Positions 16,369 to 24,900 of a DNA stretch of 64,000 nt are shown here, piece after piece. How positions within the stretch are numbered: position 1 is the stretch's first letter; each line of letters begins with the position of its first letter. The notes below the pieces were generated by a model that was not told where the DNA came from, made no database searches, and worked only from the letters and a program-made list of their open reading frames with translations. Origin of the DNA: Gandjariella thermophila. GTDB lineage: Bacteria; Actinomycetota; Actinomycetes; Mycobacteriales; Pseudonocardiaceae. A program made the translations under genes and the position numbers. The stretch spans positions 186,001-250,000 of the forward strand of contig NZ_BJFL01000005.1 in the NCBI RefSeq assembly GCF_005405885.1, read 5' to 3'.

Positions 16369-17486
16369 CCCGTTCCTCCGGTGAGGCGCTGCGGCTGGCC
16401 CAGGACCGGCTCCGGCGCTTCGCCGAGCAGGAGGCGGCCGGGGTGTCGCCGCTGTACGCGCACCTGGCCGCCCGTGCCGCCGAGGATCCCGAGGTGGCCG
16501 GCCTGCTCACCGCGGCGCCCCCGGAGTTCGCCACCCCCACCCTGCTGCTGGCCGCCGCGCACCGGGTGCTGCACACCGAGCCGTGGAGCGAGCTGACGAA
16601 CTACTACCCGTCGCTGGGCGGCACTTACGGCGTGGACGGCGACACCTGGCCGCGCTTCCGCGAGTTCGTGCTGCGTCGCGCCGACGACGTGCGCGCGGTG
16701 GTGGCCACGCACACCACGCAGACCAACGAGGTGCGCCGGGCGGCCCTGCTGTTTCCCGCGGTCGCCGCGGCGGCCCGCGCGGCCGGCGGGAAGATCGGGC
16801 TGGTCGAGGTCGGCGCGAGCGCCGGGCTGCTGCTCGGCCTCGGCCGCTTCGGCTACCGCTACCAGACCGAGCAGGCCGGCCAGCTCGTCGCCGGGCCGGC
16901 GAAGCCGAGCCTGGTGCTGCACTGCGCGCTGGAACTGGCCGAGGGCGCCGACTTCCCGCACCTGCCGAAGCGGCTGGACGTGGCGGCCCGGATCGGGCTG
17001 GACCGCCGGCCGGTGGATGTCGCCGACCCGGAGCAACTGGCGTGGCTGGAGGCGTGCGTGTGGGCCGACCAGCCGGAGCGGCTGCGGCTGCTGAACATGG
17101 CCGCGGCCGCGCAGCGCGCCGACCCGCCGGAGCTGGTGACCGGGGACGCGGTGGACGACCTGCCCGGCACACTTGACCGGCTGCCGGGCGGGCTGCCCGC
17201 CGTGGTGCTGACCAGCAACGTGCTGCCGTACCTGGCGGACGCGCGGCGGACCGCGTTCGTGGCCGCGCTGCGCGAGGTGGCCCGGCACCGGCCGGTGTGG
17301 TGGGTCAGCCACGAGCCCCACCGGGCCGGGCTCGACCGGGTGCTGCCCGACACCCCTGCGCTGCACGCGCCGGACGGCCGGGCGGTCACCGTGCTCGGCC
17401 TGGTCCGCTTCGACGGCGGGACCACCGACGCCCGCGCACTGGCCCGCTGCGACCCGCACGGCCAGCGCCTGGTGTGGTTGCCCTAG
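16365..17486 (+). CDS. DUF2332 family protein
   Basis: A 373-residue protein of the DUF2332 family. The pattern TNEVRRAALLFPA (about 120-132) and the glycine loop IGLVEVGASAGLLL (about 145-158) resemble a nucleotide- or SAM-binding fold, and VLTSNVLPYL occurs near 285. Family function is unproven. It is translationally coupled to the MaoC gene by a four-base overlap, so both proteins are probably made together. Confidence 0.75.
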   Translation: MTRSSGEALRLAQDRLRRFAEQEAAGVSPLYAHLAARAAEDPEVAGLLTAAPPEFATPTLLLAAAHRVLHTEPWSELTNYYPSLGGTYGVDGDTWPRFREFVLRRADDVRAVVATHTTQTNEVRRAALLFPAVAAAARAAGGKIGLVEVGASAGLLLGLGRFGYRYQTEQAGQLVAGPAKPSLVLHCALELAEGADFPHLPKRLDVAARIGLDRRPVDVADPEQLAWLEACVWADQPERLRLLNMAAAAQRADPPELVTGDAVDDLPGTLDRLPGGLPAVVLTSNVLPYLADARRTAFVAALREVARHRPVWWVSHEPHRAGLDRVLPDTPALHAPDGRAVTVLGLVRFDGGTTDARALARCDPHGQRLVWLP

Positions 17487-17528
17487 CCGCCCCTCCCGCG
17501 CCTGCCGTGGCGCGTCTCACCCGCCGTG

Positions 17529-17960
17529 TCACACCCTGGGCAGCGCGTCCCAGCCCTCGAGTGCCTGGGCCAGGCCGTCGACGAGCATGCCGTCCCGGTG
17601 CAGTGTGGTGAACATCTCCCGGTCGAACCACTCCGCGGCGTCGGCGTCGTCCCCGGCGCGGAGATCACCGTCAACGACCTGGCAGAGGTAGTCGTGGATC
17701 TCGAACGTGCCGTGCGGGGCGGGCCGCAGCACCGAGCCGAGCAGCGGGCCGACGGTTACGGAGAGTCGCGTCTCCTCGTACACCTCACGGACTACCGCCT
17801 CGGCGTCCGACTCGCCCTGCCGCACTCGGCCACCCGGCACCGACCACCGGCCGCGACCTGGCTCATGTGCTCGCCGCACGAGGAGAAGCAGCCCGGCCGC
17901 GTCCCGGATCACGGCGCCGACGCAGCGGACGATCGGCAGGCCAAGCTCGGTCACGGGCAC
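17529..17960 (-). CDS. NUDIX hydrolase
   Basis: A 143-residue NUDIX enzyme that hydrolyses nucleoside diphosphates linked to another moiety. The NUDIX box reads GRVRQGESDAEAVVREVYEE, keeping the REVxEE metal ligands. GTG at 17960 (VPVTELGLP) is the likely start, with a second in-frame GTG six bases later; the longer frame to 18242 has no family similarity. Substrate unknown. Confidence 0.85.
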   Translation of the reverse strand: MPVTELGLPIVRCVGAVIRDAAGLLLLVRRAHEPGRGRWSVPGGRVRQGESDAEAVVREVYEETRLSVTVGPLLGSVLRPAPHGTFEIHDYLCQVVDGDLRAGDDADAAEWFDREMFTTLHRDGMLVDGLAQALEGWDALPRV

Positions 17961-18105
17961 GAAGCGTAGCCGACATTCGGGTGAGTTCGGCACCACTGGC
18001 CCAAGTGCGGGACAAAGCTCCCTTACCGCCGCCGAGTGCGGTACAACCTTGACGACAGGCGCAGTGGATCGAAGTGGATGCCGTACGGGGACGGGGTTGG
18101 TCGTC

Positions 18106-18264
18106 GTGAACCTGAAGAAGCTCCTGACGTGGGCTGGGGTCGCGTTGCTGCTGTTCCTTCTGATCACGCAGCCGGTTGGCGCCGCCAACATGGTCACGAA
18201 CATCCTCAACTCGCTGCGCGAGGCTGCCGAAGCCCTCATCACTTTCGTACGCTCGTTGTTCTAG
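18106..18264 (+). CDS. small membrane protein (52 aa)
   Basis: The frame VNLKKLLTWAGVALLLFLLI runs through an amphipathic segment (MVTNILNSLREAAEALITFV) to RSLF. One membrane span near residues 6-24 is followed by a helical tail. GTG start with GGGGACGGGG about ten bases upstream. It lies 93 bases before the PH-domain membrane protein and probably shares its transcript. Small proteins of this kind precede PH-domain genes in related genomes as far as I recall; function unknown. Confidence 0.6.
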   Translation: MNLKKLLTWAGVALLLFLLITQPVGAANMVTNILNSLREAAEALITFVRSLF

Positions 18265-18357
18265 CCACCGCGGGGCCGAGGCAGCTTCAATGATCGTGGC
18301 TGGCCGCAGCGGGCGGGCCACGGCGGAAGCCAGGTCGCGGAACAGGAGGGACCGGCG

Positions 18358-18918
18358 ATGTTCGCACCCAGGGATCCGGACGAGTACCTGCTCGGCACCG
18401 AGCGCCGGGTCATCCGGGTGCGGCGGCACTGGGCCTGCATGGGGTGGCAGATCTACGAGACGATCGCCCTGCTGATCTCCGCGCTGATGATCTCGTACGT
18501 GCTGCCGCCGACGTTCTGGCTGGCGCAGAACGCGCTCTGGTACGTGGCGCTGTTCGTGCTGCTGCGGCTGGTGTACTTCGTCATCGAGTGGTGGGTCGAG
18601 CGCATCGTGGTGACCGACAAGCGGTTCATGATCACTGGCGGGGTGTTCACCACCCGGGTGGCCATGATGCCGGTGTCCAAGGTCACCGACCTCACCTACG
18701 AGCGCCCGTGGGACGGCCGGATGATGGGCTACGGCACGCTGATCGTCGAGTCCGCCGGGCAGATCCAGGCGCTGAACCGCATCGAGTTCCTGCCCGACCC
18801 GGAGCGGGTCTTCGACGCCATCTCCGAGTTGGTGTTCGGCGACAAGAAGGCGCAGCAGGAGCGGTTCTCGATGATCAAGGCGCAGCGCGCCATCCGCGGC
18901 AAGAAGGTGGTGCTCTGA
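18358..18918 (+). CDS. PH-domain (bPH2/DUF304) membrane protein
   Basis: A 186-residue protein. Two membrane segments (YETIALLISALMISYVL and LWYVALFVLLRLVYFVIEWW, about 38-80) precede a bacterial pleckstrin-homology domain starting at RIVVTDKRFMITGGVFTTRV with the typical MPVSKVTDLTYERPW. Such proteins are membrane-associated; their cargo is unknown. ATG start with AGGAGGGACC eight bases upstream. A palindromic repeat begins at its stop codon. Confidence 0.8.
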   Translation: MFAPRDPDEYLLGTERRVIRVRRHWACMGWQIYETIALLISALMISYVLPPTFWLAQNALWYVALFVLLRLVYFVIEWWVERIVVTDKRFMITGGVFTTRVAMMPVSKVTDLTYERPWDGRMMGYGTLIVESAGQIQALNRIEFLPDPERVFDAISELVFGDKKAQQERFSMIKAQRAIRGKKVVL

Positions 18919-18990
18919 CAGCCTGTTCCGGAAAGTGGACTGACCTGCGATGCTGATTTCGGGCACGCGGCGCGCGTTCAGGAACAGACC
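18916..18990. repeat. dispersed palindromic element, copy 2
   Basis: Begins at the stop codon with TGACAGCCTGTTCCGG and ends with GCGCGCGTTCAGGAACAG. The outer arms CTGTTCC (18923-18929) and GGAACAG (18981-18987) are perfectly inverted. The same start-at-stop arrangement is seen at 27933-28099. Confidence 0.6.
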
Positions 18991-19008
18991 CTGACTCGTC
19001 GGGTGCGG

Positions 19009-19031
19009 ACCGGGCCGCCAGCCGGCCCGGT
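19009..19031 (+). terminator. hairpin after PH-domain gene
   Basis: The 8-base stem ACCGGGCC/GGCCCGGT with a 7-base loop lies about 90 bases after the PH-domain gene and before the PHP gene. Confidence 0.45.
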
Positions 19032-19096
19032 GGCCCGGTGACTCACCCGCCAGGGTGGTGGCGTGCCGGGCGAGGCGGTCCTCCACACTTGACGGC

Positions 19097-19957
19097 GTGC
19101 GCATCGACCTGCACACCCATTCGACGGAGTCCGACGGCACCGACACGCCGGCCGAACTGGTCGCGGCGGCGGCCGAGGCCGGCCTGGACGCGGTCGCGCT
19201 GACTGACCACGACACCGCGGCCGGCTGGGACGAGGCCGGCAAGGCGTTACCGCCCGGGTTACGCCTGATCCCGGGCGCGGAGCTGTCCTGCTGCGCGCCC
19301 GACGGCCGGGGCGGCACGGTGACCGTGCACCTGCTGGCCTATCTCTTCGACGCGGAATCCCCCGCCCTGGCGGCCGAGCAGACCCGGCTGCGCGCGGAGC
19401 GGCGTGCCCGGCTGTACCGGATGGCGCAGCTCATGGCCGAGGACGGCTACCCGGTGGACCCGGACGAGCTGCTCGCCGCCCTCCCTCCGGACTCCCCGGC
19501 CGGCCGCCCGCACCTGGCCGCGGCGTTGCGCGACGCCGGCATCGTGTCCAGCGTGGACGAGGCCTTCGCCAGGTTGCTGCGCACCCGGGGCCCCTACCAC
19601 GTGCCGCACCGCAACACCCCGGTGCGGCGGGCCATCGAGATGATCGACGAGGCCGGCGGCGTCACCGTGCTGGCCCACGCCTTCGCCAGGGCGCGTGGCC
19701 CGATCGTGACCGCCGAGGTGATCGCCGAGCTGGCCGGTTACGGGCTGACCGGGCTGGAGGTCGACCACCCGGACCACGACCCGGCCACCCGGGACGAGCT
19801 GCGCGGTATCGCCGCCGAGCTGGACCTGCTGGTCACCGGCTCCAGCGACTACCACGGCAGTAACAAGACCGTCCGGCTCGGCCAGGAGACCACCGACCCC
19901 GAGGTGCTGGACGCCCTCGCCGACCGGGCCACCGGCGCCCACGTGCTGGTCGGGTGA
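19097..19957 (+). CDS. PHP-domain phosphoesterase (TrpH/RNase AM-like)
   Basis: A 286-residue metal-dependent phosphoesterase. The N-terminal IDLHTHSTESDGTDTPAEL and ALTDHDTAAG carry the HxH and DHD ligands; VTVLAHAFAR near 190 and SSDYHGSN near 255 complete the site. Relatives act on nucleoside 3',5'-bisphosphates or trim RNA 5' ends; which applies here is not known. GTG at 19097 starts the conserved VRIDLHTHS. The stop overlaps the GTG of marC (GTGA), so the two are coupled. Confidence 0.88.
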   Translation: MRIDLHTHSTESDGTDTPAELVAAAAEAGLDAVALTDHDTAAGWDEAGKALPPGLRLIPGAELSCCAPDGRGGTVTVHLLAYLFDAESPALAAEQTRLRAERRARLYRMAQLMAEDGYPVDPDELLAALPPDSPAGRPHLAAALRDAGIVSSVDEAFARLLRTRGPYHVPHRNTPVRRAIEMIDEAGGVTVLAHAFARARGPIVTAEVIAELAGYGLTGLEVDHPDHDPATRDELRGIAAELDLLVTGSSDYHGSNKTVRLGQETTDPEVLDALADRATGAHVLVG

Positions 19958-20583
19958 GCGGCATGGACGCCTACTTCGACGGCGCCATGTTCGCGTCCGC
20001 CACCATCACGCTGCTGGTCATCATGGACCCGACGGGCACCATCCCGGTGTTCCTCAGCCTGGTCGGCCGCAAGTCCCGGGAGGCCCGGCTGCGCGCCGCG
20101 CAGCAGGCCGTGCTGGTCTCCCTCGCGGTGATCTCGGTGTTCGCCGTGGGTGGTGAGGCGATCCTGGACTACCTGGGCATCGGTATCCCCGCGCTGCAGG
20201 GCGCGGGCGGGCTGCTGTTGCTGCTCGTCGCACTGGACCTGCTGACCGGAAGGCACAGCGCCGAGCCGGAGACGGTGGAGGACGTCAACGTGGCGCTGGT
20301 GCCGCTGGGCACCCCGCTGCTGGCCGGACCCGGCGCGATCGCGGCGACCATCGTGTTCGTCCGGCAGGCGGGCGGTCACCCGCCGGCCTACCTGGCGCTC
20401 GCGGCGGCGATCCTGCTGGTGCACCTGCTGCTGTACGTGTGCCTGCGCTACTCGGGCGCGGTGATCCGGCTGCTCCGGGAGAGCGGGATCACCCTGCTGG
20501 CCAAGATCGCCGGCCTGCTGCTCGCGGCCATCGCGGTGCAGCTCGTGGCCAATTCGGTGCGCGGCTTCGTCACCGGAGGCTGA
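19954..20583 (+). CDS. MarC-family integral membrane protein
   Basis: A 209-residue protein with six predicted membrane segments and the family motifs IMDPTGTIPVFLSL near residue 23 and VPLGTPLLAGPGAIAATIV near 110. MarC proteins were once linked to multiple antibiotic resistance, but their transport role is unproven. The start is GTG at 19954 overlapping the PHP gene, or ATG at 19963. The gene pair is translationally coupled. Confidence 0.85.
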   Translation: MSGMDAYFDGAMFASATITLLVIMDPTGTIPVFLSLVGRKSREARLRAAQQAVLVSLAVISVFAVGGEAILDYLGIGIPALQGAGGLLLLLVALDLLTGRHSAEPETVEDVNVALVPLGTPLLAGPGAIAATIVFVRQAGGHPPAYLALAAAILLVHLLLYVCLRYSGAVIRLLRESGITLLAKIAGLLLAAIAVQLVANSVRGFVTGG

Positions 20584-20646
20584 CCGGACCGGGTGGAAAG
20601 ATCGGGTGCCGCGCGGCACGCCCGCCGGGCTGCGTACGGTGGGAGC

Positions 20647-21480
20647 GTGCAGGGTCAGCTCGGTTTCGACAGCATGCCGAAGAGGCTCGTCCGGATCACC
20701 CCGGCTCGCCTGGCCACCTGGCTGGACTGCCCGCGCCGGTACCGGATGGCCTACCTGGACCGGCCGGCGCCGCCGCGCGGCGGGGCGTGGGCGCACAACA
20801 CCCTCGGCGCGGTGGTCCACAACGCGCTGCGGGCGCTGTTCGAGCTGCCGGTGCCGAGGCGGACGCCGGAGGCGGCCAGCGCACTGGTCGGGAAGTTCTG
20901 GAGCAGCGAGGGTTTCCGGGACGCCGAGCAGGTGGCCGACTACCGGGAGCGCGCCAAGGGCTGGGTCGCCGACTACGTGGCCGGGCTGGACACCTCGGTC
21001 GACCCGGTGGGTCTGGAGCGCTGGGTGTCCGCGCCGACCGCGCGGATCGTCGCCGAGGGCCGGGTGGACCGGATCGATCAGCGCGGCGGCGAACTGGTCG
21101 TGGTCGACTACAAGACCGGCCGGCATGCGCTGACCGTGGACGACGCCCGGGGGTCGCAGGCGCTGGCCCTGTACGCGCTGGCCGCCCGGCGGACGCTGCG
21201 CCGGCCGTGCCGTCGGGTCGAGCTGCACCATCTGCCGACCGGGGAGATCGCCGCCTGGGAGCACACCGAGGAGTCGCTGGCCCGGCATGTGCGGCGGGCC
21301 GAGGAGGCGGCGGACGACCTCCAGGTCGCGGCGGAGGCGCTGGCCGCCGGCGGTGACCGGGAGGCGCTGTTCCCTCCGGTGCCCGGTCGGCGCTGCTCGT
21401 GGTGCGACTTCCGGCGGAACTGCCCGGAGGGGCAGGCTGCGGCGCCCGAGATGGAGCCGTGGGCGCTGCTGGCGCCGTGA
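20647..21480 (+). CDS. RecB-like PD-(D/E)XK nuclease with Fe-S staple
   Basis: A 277-residue stand-alone RecB-type nuclease. The active site is visible: LGAVVHNALRALFEL, EGRVDRID (the D of the PD motif) and VVVDYKTGRH (DxK). Four cysteines (one in WLDCPRRY near residue 28, then CSWCDFRRNCPEG at the C-terminus) match the AddB-type 4Fe-4S staple. It resembles M. tuberculosis Rv2119. A helicase partner is not adjacent. GTG start at 20647. Confidence 0.85.
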   Translation: MQGQLGFDSMPKRLVRITPARLATWLDCPRRYRMAYLDRPAPPRGGAWAHNTLGAVVHNALRALFELPVPRRTPEAASALVGKFWSSEGFRDAEQVADYRERAKGWVADYVAGLDTSVDPVGLERWVSAPTARIVAEGRVDRIDQRGGELVVVDYKTGRHALTVDDARGSQALALYALAARRTLRRPCRRVELHHLPTGEIAAWEHTEESLARHVRRAEEAADDLQVAAEALAAGGDREALFPPVPGRRCSWCDFRRNCPEGQAAAPEMEPWALLAP

Positions 21481-21504
21481 CGCGGAGTGGGAGGGAGATC
21501 CGGC

Positions 21505-21927
21505 GTGCGGAACAGGCGGCAGCCACGCGGACCGCGTACCGAGCCGCTCGCGCTGGGTGCGGTGGCCGCCGCCGAGCGGCGCGGCAGGTCGAGGACGTGG
21601 GACGGCGCGGAACGTGGTACGCGTGATGGCGTGGACACGGGTTCGCGAGGTGGCGCGTTCCGCCGGGCGCTGCGCGGCTGCACCGGCGCGATCGCCGGTG
21701 GCCTGCTGGTGCTGGTGTTGGCCCTGGTCGGCGCGCAGCTCTACGCCGCACAGCACGCCACGCCCGGTCCCGGCGCGGCGATGATCGGCGGCAACGCCGC
21801 GGCCGCCGTGCTCGCAGTGGCCTGCCAGTGGTTCGCCGACCGCTCCCGCGGCTCCCGCGCCGCCGCCGCCCAACTCGCCGTCCTCGCCATCGCCGCCGCC
21901 GCCCTCTGGTTCTCCTGGTGGCGCTGA
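21505..21927 (+). CDS. small membrane protein of unknown function
   Basis: A 140-residue protein. About 60 Arg/Gly-rich residues precede two membrane segments (AIAGGLLVLVLALVGAQLYA and AQLAVLAIAAAALWFSWW, with AAMIGGNAAAAVLAVACQWF between). GTG at 21505 follows GGGAGGGAG by seven bases. A shorter version from GTG 21631 is possible. The stop abuts a broken gene on the other strand. Confidence 0.5.
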   Translation: MRNRRQPRGPRTEPLALGAVAAAERRGRSRTWDGAERGTRDGVDTGSRGGAFRRALRGCTGAIAGGLLVLVLALVGAQLYAAQHATPGPGAAMIGGNAAAAVLAVACQWFADRSRGSRAAAAQLAVLAIAAAALWFSWWR

Positions 21928-22373
21928 CGGGTCGACGGCCGAGTTCGTGCGCCCAGGTGCGGAGACGTTCTCTCAGTGCATGCACCTGGCTCAGGGTCAG
22001 TCCGTGGCTTTCGAACGCCTCGTCCGGCAAGCGGTCCACGGCGAGCAACGCCTGGACGAACATTGCCTGGTCAAACCCGGGATCGGCGTTCCGCGCCAAC
22101 CTGAGCAGGTCAGCACTGCTGTAGCGGCCGCTACGACACAGCGGTGTCTCGTTGGGACAGCGGTCCAAGTCGCGCACGTCCACGGCTTCCCGAATGCCCG
22201 TCTCGTACAGCAGCCCAAAGTTGCCGCTCGTCGTCCAACCCGTACGCACGCGGACCGGATCACGCCAGGTGGGTCGGCAGTTCCACAACGCCCGTCGCCG
22301 GACCGACCAGTTCGCCCAGCGAGTCGGGCATCACGTAGGGACCCGTGTCCGCGTACCGCAAGCGACCGCTCAC
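21928..22373 (-). pseudogene. disrupted gene with AbiEii-like C-terminal segment
   Basis: From GTG 22373 the frame reads VSGRLRYADTGPYVMPDSLG and reaches HLA, where a TGA replaces the expected Trp codon. A few codons later an extra T (CTTTGG for CTTGG) shifts the frame. The open frame then gives LLYETGIREAVDVRDLDR and DPGFDQAMFVQALLAVDRL, resembling the end of AbiEii-type nucleotidyltransferase toxins. It has one nonsense change, one frameshift and no proper stop, and may fuse pieces of two genes. The family assignment is tentative; the decay is clear. Confidence 0.55.
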
Positions 22374-22448
22374 ACGTGCATTGTGCCTGCTCACGTCTGC
22401 GGACTCCGCGGCAGCCTGCCCGGCGACGGGGGCCGCCGGCCCAGCGGG

Positions 22449-23339
22449 TCAACTGATCCACGACCGCCAGGTCGGGAGCAGGGTGGCCAGGAGCTCTGCG
22501 GGGGACTCGGTGTTGGGGGAGTGCCCCGCGCCGGGCAGCACGGCGAAGTCCGCGTCCAGCCGGTCGGCCATGTCTCGCTGGGTGGCCACCGACCAGGCGT
22601 CGTCGTTCTCCCCGCAGATGACCAGGCACGACGCCCGTGCCGCGCGCAGCGCACCGGCCAGCCGGACGACCAGGTCCGGCTCGTAGCGCAGCCCGTCGGC
22701 CATGCCGAGCAGACCGACCGGCGAGGACCGGAGGAAGCGGGTGCGCAGGAACTGCTTCAGCTCATCGGGCCAGGCCGGCCAGTACGGGTCGAGCGCGTCC
22801 CTGGCCTCACGCAGCCGCAGCGCCGCCTCCATACCCTGCTCGCGCAGGATCGCCGAGCCCACGTCGAGGGCGGTCCTGCGGTCGCCGACCGGCAACTCGC
22901 CGGGTCCGCTGTCCAGCAGGGTCAGTCCGACGATGGGGGCGCCGACGAGCACCGCGGCGCGGGCCACCAGCCCGCCGTAGGAGTGGCCGAGCAGCAGTAC
23001 CCGCCGGCCCTCGGCGGCCAGTTTCTCCACCAGGTCGGCCAGGGCCACGCCGAGCGGGGCCGGGCGGTAGTCGGCCTCGCGCTCGGGGCCGGGTGACTCG
23101 TACTGGCCGGGCAGGTCGATGGCGACCACCTCGAACCCGGCGTCGGCGATCGGGTCGACCAGCGGCGCGAAGTCCTCCTTGGAACCGGTGTAGCCGGGCA
23201 CCAGGAGCGCGGTGACGCCAAGGTCGGGACCGTTCCCGCCGGCCGTCGCGCGCAGCGCCGCCACCGGCCCCCACCGGCCCGCCAGGTCGATGCGGACGGC
23301 GCGGTGGGGGCTGATCTGGGAGGCCGGCGGTGTCGTCAC
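22449..23339 (-). CDS. alpha/beta hydrolase
   Basis: A 296-residue alpha/beta-fold hydrolase. The nucleophile elbow is GHSYGG near residue 120, with the catalytic His in VLPGAGHSP near the C-terminus and the acid in CGENDDAW. The GTG at 23339 (VTTPPASQISP) is the likely start; the longer frame to 23642 overlaps the neighbouring gene. Substrate unknown; the topology suits esterases or epoxide-hydrolase-like enzymes. Confidence 0.8.
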   Translation of the reverse strand: MTTPPASQISPHRAVRIDLAGRWGPVAALRATAGGNGPDLGVTALLVPGYTGSKEDFAPLVDPIADAGFEVVAIDLPGQYESPGPEREADYRPAPLGVALADLVEKLAAEGRRVLLLGHSYGGLVARAAVLVGAPIVGLTLLDSGPGELPVGDRRTALDVGSAILREQGMEAALRLREARDALDPYWPAWPDELKQFLRTRFLRSSPVGLLGMADGLRYEPDLVVRLAGALRAARASCLVICGENDDAWSVATQRDMADRLDADFAVLPGAGHSPNTESPAELLATLLPTWRSWIS

Positions 23340-23425
23340 AGCAGACCAGTTTGCCGCATGCGCGGGTGGTATGTGCGACGGCAACGGGACCGGTATGCCC
23401 GTTTGGCCGGTATGCCGCGGCCCGA

Positions 23426-24817
23426 TCAGCGCAGCGCGACCAGGGTGCCGCCGCGCTGCTCGAGCACCACCGGGCCGAGGAAACCCAACTCGATCGGTCC
23501 CCGGTAGCCCTGCCGGTCCACCCGGATCGCGCCGATCTTGGCGCCGTTGCCGGGATCGAGCACGAGCAGCCCCTCGGGCACGGGCAGCAGCAGCCGGCCG
23601 GCGAACACGGTGCCGGCGCCGAGCGTGTTCGGCAGCACCCACTGCGGGCGGAGGTCGGTGGCGGACAGCGCGATCGTGCGGGAACCGGTGAACCAGTAGA
23701 TCGACCCCGGGCCGGTGGCGGTGGGCACCACGCCGCCGGCCGGGTCGCCGGTGAGGTCGCCGTTCGGCAGGTCGAGCGGCTGGGTGAGAAGCTCGGCACC
23801 GCTGCTGGTGTCCAGCACGATCAGCCGGTTCGGGTTGGGCACCGCCACCGCGACCCGGTCCGCGGTGACCGCCACCACCCGGGCGCCCCTGCCGCCGATC
23901 ACCGAGCTGATCAGCACGTTCGGCTGGTCGGAGTCGCTTTCCTTGGCGTCCGGCGACAGCACGGTCACCCGGTCGCCCGGGTCGTCCGGGCAGCGTTCGA
24001 CCACCGCCACCCGGCCGGTGGTCACCGCCTCCGAGCCGTAGACGCAGCCGGTGCGCGGCTGCTTGCCCGGGTTCACGATCGCCGGCACGGTGCCGTATTC
24101 CTGGGTGCGTACCAGGTCCGACCGCCAGGTCTCGATCAGCTTGCGGCCGGTGGCGGTCATGTGCACGCCGTCGTAGAGCAGCCGGGTGCCCATCTCGGCG
24201 TCACCGTTGCGCTGCGGGCCACGCCGGCCGGTCGCCCCGTCCAGCGCGGTGACCTCGCTGCAGTTGCGGGACTTGTGGTAGACGGCGACCGCGTACCCCC
24301 AGCCGGGGGCAACCGTGCACAGCGGCAGGTTCCGCCGGTACACCCAGCGCACCTGGCCGCTGAACGGGTCACGGCCGTCCACCTCGCCGCCGTCGCCGGT
24401 CACCACGTTCGGGCCGACGGCGACCGGCTGCTGGGTTCCGGCGCTGGGTGCCCGCCACACCTCGGCCAGGGTGGGCGGCATGGCGGCCGGTGCCTCGGGC
24501 ACCGCGGCGACCACCGGGGTGGGCCGGGAGGTGGTGTGCCGCTCGTCGCTGAACCACCACACCACCAGGCCGGCGGCCAGGGAGACGACCAGCAGCACGG
24601 CCACCGCCGCGTAGTCCGCCGGCCGCCGCCAGCGCCGCCCGGAGCGGCGCCGCCGCGACGCGGCCGGTTGGGGCTCCATGCCGGAGCCGGCGTGGGCGGG
24701 CGCGGAGCCGTTCGCGGGTTCGCCGGCCTCGTCGGCCGGCTCGCCGGGCGGATCGGGACGCTCCGCCCGGCCGGTGTCCGCGACCCAGTCGTGCTCCGGT
24801 CCCTCCGGTCGTTCCAC
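23426..24817 (-). CDS. membrane-anchored beta-propeller (PQQ-like) protein
   Basis: A 463-residue protein. A polar N-terminus rich in Pro, Glu and Ala is followed by one membrane helix (YAAVAVLLVVSLAAGLVVWW, about 69-88) and a large outer domain with beta-propeller repeats such as LIVLDTSSGAELL and LLVLDPGNGAKIG. It sits beside rhlE just as Rv3212 follows Rv3211 in M. tuberculosis. Family function is unknown; an envelope location is expected. Confidence 0.75.
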   Translation of the reverse strand: MERPEGPEHDWVADTGRAERPDPPGEPADEAGEPANGSAPAHAGSGMEPQPAASRRRRSGRRWRRPADYAAVAVLLVVSLAAGLVVWWFSDERHTTSRPTPVVAAVPEAPAAMPPTLAEVWRAPSAGTQQPVAVGPNVVTGDGGEVDGRDPFSGQVRWVYRRNLPLCTVAPGWGYAVAVYHKSRNCSEVTALDGATGRRGPQRNGDAEMGTRLLYDGVHMTATGRKLIETWRSDLVRTQEYGTVPAIVNPGKQPRTGCVYGSEAVTTGRVAVVERCPDDPGDRVTVLSPDAKESDSDQPNVLISSVIGGRGARVVAVTADRVAVAVPNPNRLIVLDTSSGAELLTQPLDLPNGDLTGDPAGGVVPTATGPGSIYWFTGSRTIALSATDLRPQWVLPNTLGAGTVFAGRLLLPVPEGLLVLDPGNGAKIGAIRVDRQGYRGPIELGFLGPVVLEQRGGTLVALR

Positions 24818-24855
24818 GTCCTCGCTCCCGATCGGCCCCGCGCGTCGGTCTGATC

Positions 24856-24900
24856 AAACACCATGAGCGCGGGGAAGGTGCCCCGCGCTCATGGCGTGTT
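24856..24900 (-). terminator. strong terminator of rhlE
   Basis: A perfect 14-base stem CCATGAGCGCGGGG/CCCCGCGCTCATGG around AAGGTG. AACAC/GTGTT extends it outward with a two-base bulge. It begins at the rhlE stop codon and ends before the next minus-strand gene. Confidence 0.8.
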
